A DNA stretch of 64,000 nucleotides, taken from NCBI RefSeq assembly GCF_042653765.1, contig NZ_JBHSEZ010000006.1:124001-188000 (forward strand). The letters run 5' to 3'. Positions within the stretch are counted from its first letter, which is position 1; each line of letters starts with the position of its first letter. The stretch comes from Castellaniella denitrificans (lineage in GTDB: Bacteria; Pseudomonadota; Gammaproteobacteria; Burkholderiales; Burkholderiaceae_B). Below are positions 16,775 to 24,375 of the stretch, in pieces. Under the pieces are notes generated by a model, which saw only the letters and a list, made by a program, of their open reading frames with translations, had not been told where the DNA came from and ran no database searches. Position numbers and translations under genes: made by a program.

Positions 16775-17140
16775 ATGGAAATCCGTCCCATCCGTTCCGA
16801 AGCCGACTATGAGGCGACACTCAAGGAAGTATCCCGTCTGGTCGATCTCGATCCCGCCCCCGGCACGACCGAAGGTGATCGGCTGGACGTACTGGCTACT
16901 CTGGTGCAGGCTTACGAGGCCCACCACTATCCCGTCGATCTGCCGGACCCGATCGAAGCCATCAAATTCCGCATGGAGCAATCAGGGTTGAGCGTCAAGG
17001 ACCTGGAGCCGATGATCGGACGGCGCAACCGGGTCTACGAGATCCTGAACCGGAAACGCGCCCTGACCCTGCCCATGATCCGGAAGCTGCATCGGGATCT
17101 TGGCATTCCGGCTGAAAGCCTGATCAAACCGATGACCTAA
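16775..17140 (+). CDS. higA: HigA-type antitoxin with helix-turn-helix
   Basis: 121 residues from the ATG at 16775. The N-terminus MEIRPIRSEADYEATLKEVSRLVD is the toxin-binding segment; PIEAIKFRMEQSGLSVKDLEPMIGRRNRVYEILNRKRALTLPMIRKLHRDLGIPAESL is an XRE-like helix-turn-helix near residues 62-115. It should neutralise HigB and bind the inverted repeat at 16435-16455. The module is intact. It runs convergently to galE, whose stop lies 15 bases away. Confidence 0.92.
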   Translation: MEIRPIRSEADYEATLKEVSRLVDLDPAPGTTEGDRLDVLATLVQAYEAHHYPVDLPDPIEAIKFRMEQSGLSVKDLEPMIGRRNRVYEILNRKRALTLPMIRKLHRDLGIPAESLIKPMT

Positions 17141-17154
17141 GAGCGCGGACAAGC

Positions 17155-18153
17155 CTATCTCACCCCTCGCTGATACCTCCACGCGCTGCGGCACATGTCC
17201 TCCAGCGTGCGGGTCGCCGTCCAGCCCAGGTCCCGGCGGGCCTTGGCGGGGTCGGCGTAGCAGGCGGCGACGTCGCCCGGGCGGCGCGGCTGTATCCGGT
17301 AGGGCACCGGGCGCCCGGACGCCTGCTCGAAGGCATGCACGACGTCCAGCACGCTATGGCCCTGCCCGGTCCCCAGATTGATGGCATGCCAGCCGGTGCG
17401 GTCGGCCAGGAAGCCCAGGGCGGCGGCATGGCCTTCGGCCAGGTCCATGACGTGGATGTAGTCCCGCACGCCGGTGCCGTCGGGCGTGGGGTAGTCGTCG
17501 CCGAAGACGCTCAACTCGGTCCGCAGGCCCGCAGCGACCTGGGCGACGTAGGGCATGAGGTTGTTTGGCACGCCCCTGGGACTCTCGCCGATCAGGCCGC
17601 TGTCGTGCGCCCCCACCGGGTTGAAGTAGCGCAGGCAGGCCACGCGCCAGGACGGGTCGGAGGCCGCCAGATCTCCCAGGATTTCCTCGATGTGCAGCTT
17701 GCTGCGGCCATAAGGATTGGTGGCGCCGGTGGGATGGCTTTCGTCCAGGGGCAGGTACTGCGGTTCGCCGTAGACGGTGGCGCTGCTGCTGAAGACCAGT
17801 GTGCGCACGCCGCGGGTTCGCATCGCCTGCAGCAGGGATAGCGTGCCCTGGACGTTGTTGGAAAAGTAGTCCAGCGGCTTTTCGACGGATTCGCCCACGG
17901 CCTTCAGGCCGGCGAAATGGATGACGGCCCGGATCTCATGGTCGCGCAAGGTGCGCTCCAGCAGGGCTTCGTCGCGCACGTCACCCCGGACGAAAACCGG
18001 CGGCGCGCCCAGGATGCGCGCCAGTTGGCCGACGACGGCCTCGTCGCTGTTGGACAGGTTGTCGAACAGGACGACGCGATGGCCCTGTTGCGCCAGGACG
18101 GTGGCGGTATGGCTGCCGATGTAGCCCGTGCCGCCGGTGAGCAGGATGTTCAT
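17155..18153 (-). CDS. galE: UDP-glucose 4-epimerase
   Basis: 332 residues from the ATG at 18153 (MNILLTGGTGYIGSHTATVL); the longer open frame upstream is non-coding in style. It is an extended short-chain dehydrogenase with NAD-binding GGTGYIGSH, a catalytic YGRSK pair, SSSATVYG before it, and the C-terminal PRRPGDVAACYADP substrate segment that is standard for GalE. It interconverts UDP-glucose and UDP-galactose (possibly also the N-acetyl forms) for surface glycans. Divergent from the O-antigen ligase gene, with 161 bases between the two starts. Confidence 0.95.
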   Translation of the reverse strand: MNILLTGGTGYIGSHTATVLAQQGHRVVLFDNLSNSDEAVVGQLARILGAPPVFVRGDVRDEALLERTLRDHEIRAVIHFAGLKAVGESVEKPLDYFSNNVQGTLSLLQAMRTRGVRTLVFSSSATVYGEPQYLPLDESHPTGATNPYGRSKLHIEEILGDLAASDPSWRVACLRYFNPVGAHDSGLIGESPRGVPNNLMPYVAQVAAGLRTELSVFGDDYPTPDGTGVRDYIHVMDLAEGHAAALGFLADRTGWHAINLGTGQGHSVLDVVHAFEQASGRPVPYRIQPRRPGDVAACYADPAKARRDLGWTATRTLEDMCRSAWRYQRGVR

Positions 18154-18314
18154 ACGGACTGCGGTTCCATTGTGGTTCCATGAATGGGAAGACCGTTGAA
18201 TGTTACAGCCTGCGCGTTCATTCCCCTGATCCGATTCGTGACAGGAGGCCACCGGGCATCCGCCGACCCGGCCTCCCGCTACAATTCACCATCCCATTGC
18301 CCATTGATACCCCC

Positions 18315-19622
18315 ATGCCCCCCACCCCGGCCGCTCCACCCGCCTGGCTGTCGACCTGGATGTCGGCCAGCGCCGCGCTGTTCTTCCTGCTGATGCTGTC
18401 GATGCCGTCGGGCTATTCCGTGGGAGGCGGCGTGCTGCTGCTGGGCGGGCTGGCGGTCTGGTGGACGGGCCGGCGCGCAGGCCATGCGCATTGGGCGGAT
18501 ACGCCGGGCGGGCAGGCGCCCGCCCCCTGGACGACCGAGGACCGCACGCTGTGCGCGCTGCTGCTGGCGGTGTTCGCCATCAATGCGCTGGCCGTGCTGT
18601 GGCACGGGGATTCGGGCAAGTATCTGGACCAGGGCGTCCGCTACCTGCTGGCCATGCCCATCCTGGCGGGACTGCGGCGTGTCCGGCTGCGCTTGGACTG
18701 GCTGGCGGCGGGACTGACGCTGGGCCTGTTCGCCACGGCGGGGGTCGCCGCATGGCAGACGCGGTGGCTAGGCTATGGTCGCGCGGAAGGCTTCGTGACC
18801 AGCGCCATCCCGTTCGGCGACATGGCGCTGATGATGGGGTTCTGGTGCCTGATGGGCGCGGCCCTGGCGGCGATCCAGCGGCGCCGGGCCTGGACCGCCC
18901 TGCTGCTGGCCGGGGCGCTGGCGGGGATCTACGCCATGATCGCCTCCGCCTCGCGCGGCAGCCTGGTGGCGCTGCCGATCCTGGCGGTCCTGGCGGCTGT
19001 CGCGCTGCTGCGCCGCGCGCATCTGCGGCCCCTGCTGGCGGGCACCGCCATCCTGGCGGCAGCCACGGCCATCTTGCTGGCCACCCTGCCCGCCGGCCGC
19101 ATCGCCGAAAACCGCTACGCCGCCGCACTGGACGAATGGCATGCCTACAGCCAGCAGGGCGTCGTCACCGACAACAACGTCGGATCCCGCCTGGAAGCCT
19201 GGAAGGCCGCGCTGATCAGCATCCCCGAACGACCCCTGCTGGGCTGGGGGCACGAACAATACGACGCTCATCTGCAAGAGCTGATCGGCGCCGGGCGCAT
19301 CGCGCCCTTCGTGGGCACGCTGGCCAATACGCACAACCAGTTCATCGAGATCTGGCTGCACCAGGGCAGCCTCGGGCTGATCGCGTTCCTGGCGCTGCTG
19401 ATCGCCAGCTTCTGGTATTTCTGCCGCCGCCTGCGCTCGCCCTCGCCGACGGTGCGGGTGCTGGCCTGCTGCGGGGCGGCGCTGCCGTCCGCCTTCGCCG
19501 CCTACGGCCTGACCCAGGTGATCCTGGGCCGCAACAACGGGGTGATGTTCTTCCTGGTGTCCCTGGCGGTGCTGTGGGCCGCGATGCGGCAGGCGGAGCG
19601 GGACGCTGCGGTGGAGGACTAG
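18315..19622 (+). CDS. O-antigen ligase family membrane protein (Wzy_C domain)
   Basis: 435 residues from the ATG at 18315. It is strongly hydrophobic with about ten to twelve predicted membrane helices. The large periplasmic loop holds NNVGSRLEAWKAALISIPERPLLGWGHEQYD and then THNQFIEIWLHQGSLGL, the conserved Wzy_C pattern of WaaL-type ligases and Wzy-like polymerases. The ligase role (joining undecaprenyl-linked O-antigen to lipid A core at the periplasmic face) is likelier given galE and the glycan locus, but a polymerase cannot be excluded. The stop overlaps, convergently, the end of a BrnA-like gene by four bases. Confidence 0.88.
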   Translation: MPPTPAAPPAWLSTWMSASAALFFLLMLSMPSGYSVGGGVLLLGGLAVWWTGRRAGHAHWADTPGGQAPAPWTTEDRTLCALLLAVFAINALAVLWHGDSGKYLDQGVRYLLAMPILAGLRRVRLRLDWLAAGLTLGLFATAGVAAWQTRWLGYGRAEGFVTSAIPFGDMALMMGFWCLMGAALAAIQRRRAWTALLLAGALAGIYAMIASASRGSLVALPILAVLAAVALLRRAHLRPLLAGTAILAAATAILLATLPAGRIAENRYAAALDEWHAYSQQGVVTDNNVGSRLEAWKAALISIPERPLLGWGHEQYDAHLQELIGAGRIAPFVGTLANTHNQFIEIWLHQGSLGLIAFLALLIASFWYFCRRLRSPSPTVRVLACCGAALPSAFAAYGLTQVILGRNNGVMFFLVSLAVLWAAMRQAERDAAVED

Positions 19623-19897
19623 ACTTTCTCCCGACCGCGCAGCCATTCCCGCAAGGCCTGATTCATGCGGGTCTGCCAGCCGGCCCCCCCGGCCTTGAAG
19701 GCATCGATGATATCGACGTCGTAACGGACCACTGTCTGAATCTTGCGCGGTGCCTTCTGAAGCCCGCGTTGGCCGCGTAATTTCCGCTGAAGAGACTCAG
19801 GCAATCCATCCAGGCGCACGGCCGTGCGCATGTCGGTCTCGATCCATTCCGGGCTGTCGTCATCCACGCGCTCAGGATCGATCGATTTCTTGCTCAT
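19619..19897 (-). CDS. orphan BrnA-like antitoxin
   Basis: 92 residues from the ATG at 19897 (MSKKSIDPERVDDDSPEW). The C-terminus IQTVVRYDVDIIDAFKAGGAGWQTRMNQALREWL is very like that of the brnA gene at 12268 and is the ribbon-helix-helix half of the family. No BrnT gene is found next to it: the space upstream (19898-19969) is filled by an inverted repeat and then rfaH. It may be a free-standing repressor or the surviving half of a module. Convergent with, and overlapping by four bases, the O-antigen ligase gene. Confidence 0.85.
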   Translation of the reverse strand: MSKKSIDPERVDDDSPEWIETDMRTAVRLDGLPESLQRKLRGQRGLQKAPRKIQTVVRYDVDIIDAFKAGGAGWQTRMNQALREWLRGREKV

Positions 19898-19899
19898 AC

Positions 19900-19933
19900 A
19901 AATACATCTCCCATTTTTACTGCAGATGCATTT
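19900..19933. promoter_or_regulatory. inverted repeat, probable operator of the BrnA-like gene
   Basis: AAATACATCT and AGATGCATTT, matching at nine of ten positions, are separated by 14 bases and lie immediately before the start at 19897. Likely autoregulatory site; it also lies between rfaH and the antitoxin gene. Confidence 0.55.
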
Positions 19934-19969
19934 AGATCCAGGCAAGGACGAAGCGACCTACCCGTACCG

Positions 19970-20539
19970 CTACAGCGGCGCGATCCGTCCGAATTCGACC
20001 TGCACGGTCTGCGGGCGGCCCAGGATGTCCAGCAGCAGGGTGACGCGATCGGCGGAGACCGCCTGGACCAGGGCCTGGACGCCGGCCAGCGCCGGATCCT
20101 GCAGGCGCACGGCCATGCCGGGGCGATAGGGGCCGATGTCGGCCAGGGCGGCGGTTTCGCGCAGGCCTTCGGCCCGGCGGATGGCCTGGACGGCATCGTC
20201 CGCCAGGGTGGCAGGCTGGTGGCCGAACATGACCAGCCGGCTGACGCCCACGGTGGAGCGCACCACGGACAGGGACTGCGTGGCCCGCGTCGGCCGCAGG
20301 AACAGGTAGCGGGGGAACATGGGTTCGTGGGCGATCAGCGCGGGATCGGCCGCGGCAGCATTCGCCGGATCGGACGGCAGCGGCTGCGGCGCGGCGGACG
20401 CGCGACGGCGCCGCCCTGGTTCCCGGAAGATCTTGAACAGCGGCAGGTAGACTTCGAAGTCCTGGCGCAGCAGCTGTTCGGCCGCCGTGCGTTCCTGGCG
20501 GGGCTTGGTGTGGACGACGTACCAGGCGGTGGGGAGCAT
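19970..20539 (-). CDS. rfaH: RfaH/NusG-family transcription antiterminator
   Basis: 189 residues from the ATG at 20539 (MLPTAWYVVHTKPRQERTAAEQLLRQDFEVYLPLFK), a textbook NusG N-terminal (NGN) domain start as in RfaH. EPMFPRYLFLRP follows after a 30-residue Ala/Pro-rich insertion that E. coli RfaH lacks. The C-terminal KOW-like domain is YRPGMAVRLQDPALAGVQALVQAVSADRVTLLLDILGRPQTVQVEFGRI. RfaH paralogues load on RNA polymerase paused at ops and keep it elongating through long surface-glycan operons (established). A perfect ops element precedes wbpD 8 kb away. The frame stays open ten codons upstream to an ATG at 20569 that overlaps the antitoxin gene; those codons look like a vapC remnant. Confidence 0.92.
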   Translation of the reverse strand: MLPTAWYVVHTKPRQERTAAEQLLRQDFEVYLPLFKIFREPGRRRRASAAPQPLPSDPANAAAADPALIAHEPMFPRYLFLRPTRATQSLSVVRSTVGVSRLVMFGHQPATLADDAVQAIRRAEGLRETAALADIGPYRPGMAVRLQDPALAGVQALVQAVSADRVTLLLDILGRPQTVQVEFGRIAPL

Positions 20540-20562
20540 GTCGCCGATGTCGATCAGCGCAC

Positions 20563-20784
20563 TCACCATTCTGCCCGGTGAGCAGCCTGATACTCACGCC
20601 CACTCATAGCACTCTCAGCCCAAAGTCCAAACACTTCCGAGCCACCATCGGAGGGGCTACTTTCAAAGACATAAGCCGCGATGGCATCACGGACGATGAC
20701 CGCCAGCGGCTTGTTCTGGACACGCGCTGCTTCTGCAAGAGCTTGCAATTGCGCTTCCGTTACATCAATCAGAATTTGGGCCAT
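20563..20784 (-). CDS. RHH/CopG-type antitoxin (VapB-like), partner toxin missing
   Basis: 73 residues from the ATG at 20784. MAQILIDVTEAQLQALAEAARVQNKPLAVIVRDAIAAYV is a ribbon-helix-helix; the acidic tail ending SGREYQAAHRAEW resembles antitoxins that pair with PIN-domain (VapC) toxins. In such modules the toxin ATG overlaps the antitoxin stop. Here an ATG does overlap (20569), and the codons read MVSALID, the usual PIN start, but after ten codons the frame enters rfaH. The toxin therefore seems to have been deleted. The antitoxin and rfaH are probably co-transcribed. Confidence 0.8.
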   Translation of the reverse strand: MAQILIDVTEAQLQALAEAARVQNKPLAVIVRDAIAAYVFESSPSDGGSEVFGLWAESAMSGREYQAAHRAEW

Positions 20785-20841
20785 GGATTTTGATGATTCG
20801 ATCACACGAAAGCATCATCATCCAGGCCCATTCTCTGAAGA

Positions 20842-22326
20842 TCAAGCCTCCGCGTGCTTGGCGGCCTCGACCGCGGCGTCGGTGTCGTGCGGGGCGCCGT
20901 TGAAGAACAGGTTCAGCAGCACGGCCGACAGGGAGGTCAGCAGGATGCCCGATTCGATCAGCGGGTGGATGGCGTGCGGCATCCATTGGCGGAAGTTCGG
21001 GGCGACGACGGGGATCATGCCCATGCCGATGGAGATGGCGACGATCATGGCGTTGTTGCGGTTCTTGACGAAGTCCACGCCGCCCAGGATGCGGATGCCG
21101 GTGGCGGTGACCATGCCGAACATCACGATGCCGGCGCCGCCCAGCACGACGGTGGGCAGGGATTCGACCAGCGCCGCCAGTTTCGGCAGCAGGCCCAGGA
21201 CCAGCAGGATCACGCCGCTGGCCACGCAGACGTAGCGGCTGCGCACCCCGGTGACGGCGACCAGGCCGACGTTCTGGGAGAAGCTGGAATACGGGAAGGT
21301 GTTGAAGATGCCGCCGATCAGGGTGCCCAGGCCGTCGGTGCGCAGGCCGCGCGCCAGGTCCTTCTGGCCGATCTTCTTGCCCGTCATGTCCGCCAGGGCC
21401 AGGAACATGCCGGTGGATTCGATCAGGATCACGATCATGACCAGGACCATGGTCAGGATCATCCAGAAGTCGAACTTCGGCATGCCGAAATGGAAGGGCA
21501 GGACGACGTCGACCCATTCGGCCTTGCCGACCTTGCCGAAGGTCATGATGCCCATGGCGGCGGTGATGACGGCACCGATGACGATGCCCAGCAGTACGGC
21601 GATGTTGGCCAGGAAGCCTTTGCAGAACTTGGCGATCACCAGGATCGACAGCAGCACGACGGCGGCGATGCCCACGCCGGTCGGGTCGGCGTACTTGGGG
21701 TTGGGCACGGTGGGCATGATGGACAGGCCCTGGGGCACGGCCGGCAGGGGCGAGCCCGGCGCGCCGGCCGCCGCCTGGATGTCCTTGAGCCAGTTGACGT
21801 AGTTGGGATCGACCAGGGACGGCGCGGTGGGGCCGACGGGGTTGCCGAAGATCCAGTTGATGCCCACGCGCATCAGGGTGATGCCGATGATGGCGATGAT
21901 GGTGCCGGTCACGACCGGCGGGAAGAAGCGCAGCAGCCGGCTGATCCAGGGCGCGATGAGGATGGTGACGATCCCGGCCGCGATGATGGTGCCGAACAGC
22001 AGCTGGGCGCCTTCGTGCCCGGGGGTGGACTGGGCGATGTGGATCATGGGCCCAACGGGCGCGAAGCTGACGCCCATGATGACGGGCAGCTTGATGCCGA
22101 ACCACTGGGTAGCGCCCAGGGACTGGATGATGGTGGCGATGCCGCAGGCGAACAGGTCGGCGGCGATCAGCAGGGACACTTCGTGCGAATCCAGGCCCAG
22201 CGCCCGGCCGATGATCAGGGGGACGGCCACGGCGCCGGCGTACATCACCAGCACGTGCTGCAGCCCGAGGGCCGTCAGCTGGCCCAGCGGCAGGATCTCG
22301 TCCACCGGGGCGACTGTTTTGCTCAT
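20842..22326 (-). CDS. NCS2-family xanthine/uric acid permease
   Basis: 494 residues from the ATG at 22326, preceded by GGAG. LGLQHVLVMYAGAVAVPLIIG near residue 20 is the NCS2 signature, and about 12-14 membrane helices follow. The substrate-site region has FNTFPYSSFSQNVGLVAVTGVRSRY, as in purine rather than uracil carriers. It should import xanthine or uric acid by proton symport at the inner membrane. It stands alone on the minus strand, with the orphan antitoxin gene 57 bases downstream; no purine catabolic genes are adjacent. Confidence 0.92.
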   Translation of the reverse strand: MSKTVAPVDEILPLGQLTALGLQHVLVMYAGAVAVPLIIGRALGLDSHEVSLLIAADLFACGIATIIQSLGATQWFGIKLPVIMGVSFAPVGPMIHIAQSTPGHEGAQLLFGTIIAAGIVTILIAPWISRLLRFFPPVVTGTIIAIIGITLMRVGINWIFGNPVGPTAPSLVDPNYVNWLKDIQAAAGAPGSPLPAVPQGLSIMPTVPNPKYADPTGVGIAAVVLLSILVIAKFCKGFLANIAVLLGIVIGAVITAAMGIMTFGKVGKAEWVDVVLPFHFGMPKFDFWMILTMVLVMIVILIESTGMFLALADMTGKKIGQKDLARGLRTDGLGTLIGGIFNTFPYSSFSQNVGLVAVTGVRSRYVCVASGVILLVLGLLPKLAALVESLPTVVLGGAGIVMFGMVTATGIRILGGVDFVKNRNNAMIVAISIGMGMIPVVAPNFRQWMPHAIHPLIESGILLTSLSAVLLNLFFNGAPHDTDAAVEAAKHAEA

Positions 22327-22646
22327 GTCTTGTCTCCAGGGTCGGGGCTTGCCCGCGCGTGGGGCGTCCCTCATGTCTTGGGTCTTGGGTGGAAGTCTGA
22401 AAACGCTTCTTCGGCGTCTTGCGGCCACTCTACCGGAGGCCTCTCCGGGCAGCCATGCGCAAAGCACGATAAGGTCTTTTCGGCCCGGCGCATAATCCCG
22501 GGTAAACCCTGGGGATTTTCAGGGAATATTCATGAACCCGACTGGGGTGGCAGGGAAAGTCCCTATGCGCCCCCACCTCGCCGCTTGCACGCGGCTCGGA
22601 TTCGGCAGGCACAGGACAGTCCGCAGGGACTGTCCTGTGTCCAGCC
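22327..22646. other. 320-base gap between pgi and the permease
   Basis: No gene. It should hold the permease promoter on the minus strand; no clear boxes were recognised. At the pgi end lies a strong perfect hairpin (22610-22639). Confidence 0.5.
22610..22639. repeat. perfect 13-bp-stem hairpin downstream of pgi (REP-like)
   Basis: CACAGGACAGTCC and GGACTGTCCTGTG arms with a GCAG loop. No T-tract follows on either strand, so it is not a classical terminator. Shape and intergenic position resemble REP/BIME units; it may relate to the RAYT-like gene 5.6 kb away. Confidence 0.65.
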
Positions 22647-24251
22647 TCATCCCCGCAGGCGGTCGATCCAGTGGCGGGTGGAGGCGTCGTGGCGGGCGGC
22701 GGACGCATCGACGGAGGCCGCGGCCGCACGCGCCGGGCCGGCCGGGTCCAGTTCGGCGATGATGCCGCGCGCCAGGATCTTGCCGTATTCGACGCCCCAC
22801 TGGTCAAAGGGGTCGATGCCCCAGATCACGCCCTGGGTGAAGACGCGGTGCTCGTACAGGGCCAGCAACGCGCCCAGGGAATACGGCGACAGGCGCGGCA
22901 GGACGATCAGGTGGTTGGGCCGTCCGCCCGGGTGGACGCGGTGCGGGGCCAGCCAGTCGGCGCGGGCCGCGTCCATGCCTTCGGCCAGGCATTCGGCGCG
23001 CGCCTGGGCCAGGGTCTTGCCGCGCATCAGGGCTTCGCGCTGGGCCAGACAGTTGGCCAGCAACTGGCGGTGATGGGTCGGCCAATGGTGGTCAGCCTCG
23101 CGGCACAGGATGAAGTCCACCGGCGCGCCGTCGCTGCCCTGGTGCATCCACTGGAAGAAGGTGTGCTGCGCGTCGGTGCCGGGCATGCCCCAGACGGCGG
23201 GGCCGGTGGGCACGCCCACGGGCCGGCCGGCGACGTCCACCGACTTGCCCAGGGATTCCATGTCGAGCTGCTGGATGTAGGGCACCAGGTTCGCCAGGCG
23301 CGAGTCGTAGGGCGCGATGTTCAGCGACCCCTGCCCCAGGACGCTGCGGTTGGCGACGCCCGCCAGGGCCATGCGCACCGGGGCGTTTTCCGCCAGGGGC
23401 GCCTGGGCGAAATGCGCGTCCATGGCGGCGGCGCCCGCGCGCAGGCCTTCCAGCACGTCGACGCCCACGGCCAGCGCGGTGCTCAGGCTGACCGCGGACC
23501 AGAGGGAGAACCGTCCCCCGACCCAGTCCCACAACTGGAAGATCTGGCCGTCCGGCACGCCCCAGGCGCGGGCGCGGTCGGGCCGGGCGGTGACCGCGGC
23601 CAGGTGGGCGGCCGGGTCCAGGCCGGCGCCGGCCAGCCATTCGCGGGCGCGGGCGCCGTTTTCCAGGGTTTCGGCGGTGGTGAAGGACTTGGAGACCAGC
23701 ACGACCAGGGTCTCGCGCGGATCCAGCCCCGCGAGCCCGCCCTCGATCGCGTGGCCGTCGATGTTGGCGACGAAGCGCACGTCGCGCCAGGTGCCGGCAT
23801 AGCCGAAGGCCGTGACGGCCAGGCGCACGCCCCAGTCCGAGCCGCCGATGCCCACATGCACGACGTGGCGCCAGCGCCGCCCGGCGTCGGCGCGCCGCAC
23901 CCAGGCGTCCATGCGTTCGCGTTCCGCGCGCACCTCGGCCGGCGCCTCCGGCGCGCGCAGCGCGGTGTGCCAGGCTGCGCGGTCTTCGGTGACGTTGACG
24001 GACTCGCCCGCCAGCAGGCACGCGCGCTGCGCCTCGAAGTCCCGCGCGCGCAGCAAGGCCTCGCCCGCGGCCATGAGCTCGGGCGAGTGGCGCTGGCCGC
24101 TGGAATCCAGCGCTAGGCCGGGAGCTTCGATCAGGTCCAGCGCATCGGGACGCGGCGCGCAGGTCTGGACCGCCAGCGCGAAACGCTTCCATTCCGGAAG
24201 CTCGGTCAGTGGGGCGGGCGTGTCGGCGGCGCAAGCGACGCGATCAATCAT
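22647..24251 (-). CDS. pgi: glucose-6-phosphate isomerase
   Basis: 534 residues from the ATG at 24251; an in-frame ATG at 24287 would add twelve residues, and neither has a strong ribosome site. The PGI signatures are complete: HVGIGGSDWGVRL and VLVSKSFTTAETLENG in the first SIS domain, GRFSLWSAVSLSTAL, GMPGTDAQHTFFQWMHQGSD with the catalytic residues, and GIDPFDQWGVEYGK near the C-terminus. It interconverts glucose-6-phosphate and fructose-6-phosphate in the cytosol and so feeds nucleotide-sugar pools. A REP-like hairpin follows its stop, and the terminator of the fad pair stands just before its start. Confidence 0.96.
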   Translation of the reverse strand: MIDRVACAADTPAPLTELPEWKRFALAVQTCAPRPDALDLIEAPGLALDSSGQRHSPELMAAGEALLRARDFEAQRACLLAGESVNVTEDRAAWHTALRAPEAPAEVRAERERMDAWVRRADAGRRWRHVVHVGIGGSDWGVRLAVTAFGYAGTWRDVRFVANIDGHAIEGGLAGLDPRETLVVLVSKSFTTAETLENGARAREWLAGAGLDPAAHLAAVTARPDRARAWGVPDGQIFQLWDWVGGRFSLWSAVSLSTALAVGVDVLEGLRAGAAAMDAHFAQAPLAENAPVRMALAGVANRSVLGQGSLNIAPYDSRLANLVPYIQQLDMESLGKSVDVAGRPVGVPTGPAVWGMPGTDAQHTFFQWMHQGSDGAPVDFILCREADHHWPTHHRQLLANCLAQREALMRGKTLAQARAECLAEGMDAARADWLAPHRVHPGGRPNHLIVLPRLSPYSLGALLALYEHRVFTQGVIWGIDPFDQWGVEYGKILARGIIAELDPAGPARAAAASVDASAARHDASTRHWIDRLRG

Positions 24252-24313
24252 GGCGGCGGGATCTGGATGAAAGGACTCTCCGGGCATTATGTCATGATGC
24301 GGACATGGAAAAA

Positions 24314-24354
24314 CGCCCCGGCGCTTCCCTCCGAAAGGGGAAAGCGCCGGGGCG
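24314..24354 (-). terminator. rho-independent terminator of the fadA-like gene
   Basis: A 13-bp perfect stem (CGCCCCGGCGCTT with its complement) is followed on the minus strand by TTTTTCC. It lies 21 bases after the thiolase stop. Confidence 0.88.
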
Positions 24355-24375
24355 TTCAAGCCGTCGGGAAGACGA

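Noticed and set aside
20854..23073. 739-codon plus-strand frame rich in His, Asp and Gly
   Set aside because: Lies opposite the NCS2 permease and pgi; composition reflects complementary codons of membrane helices.
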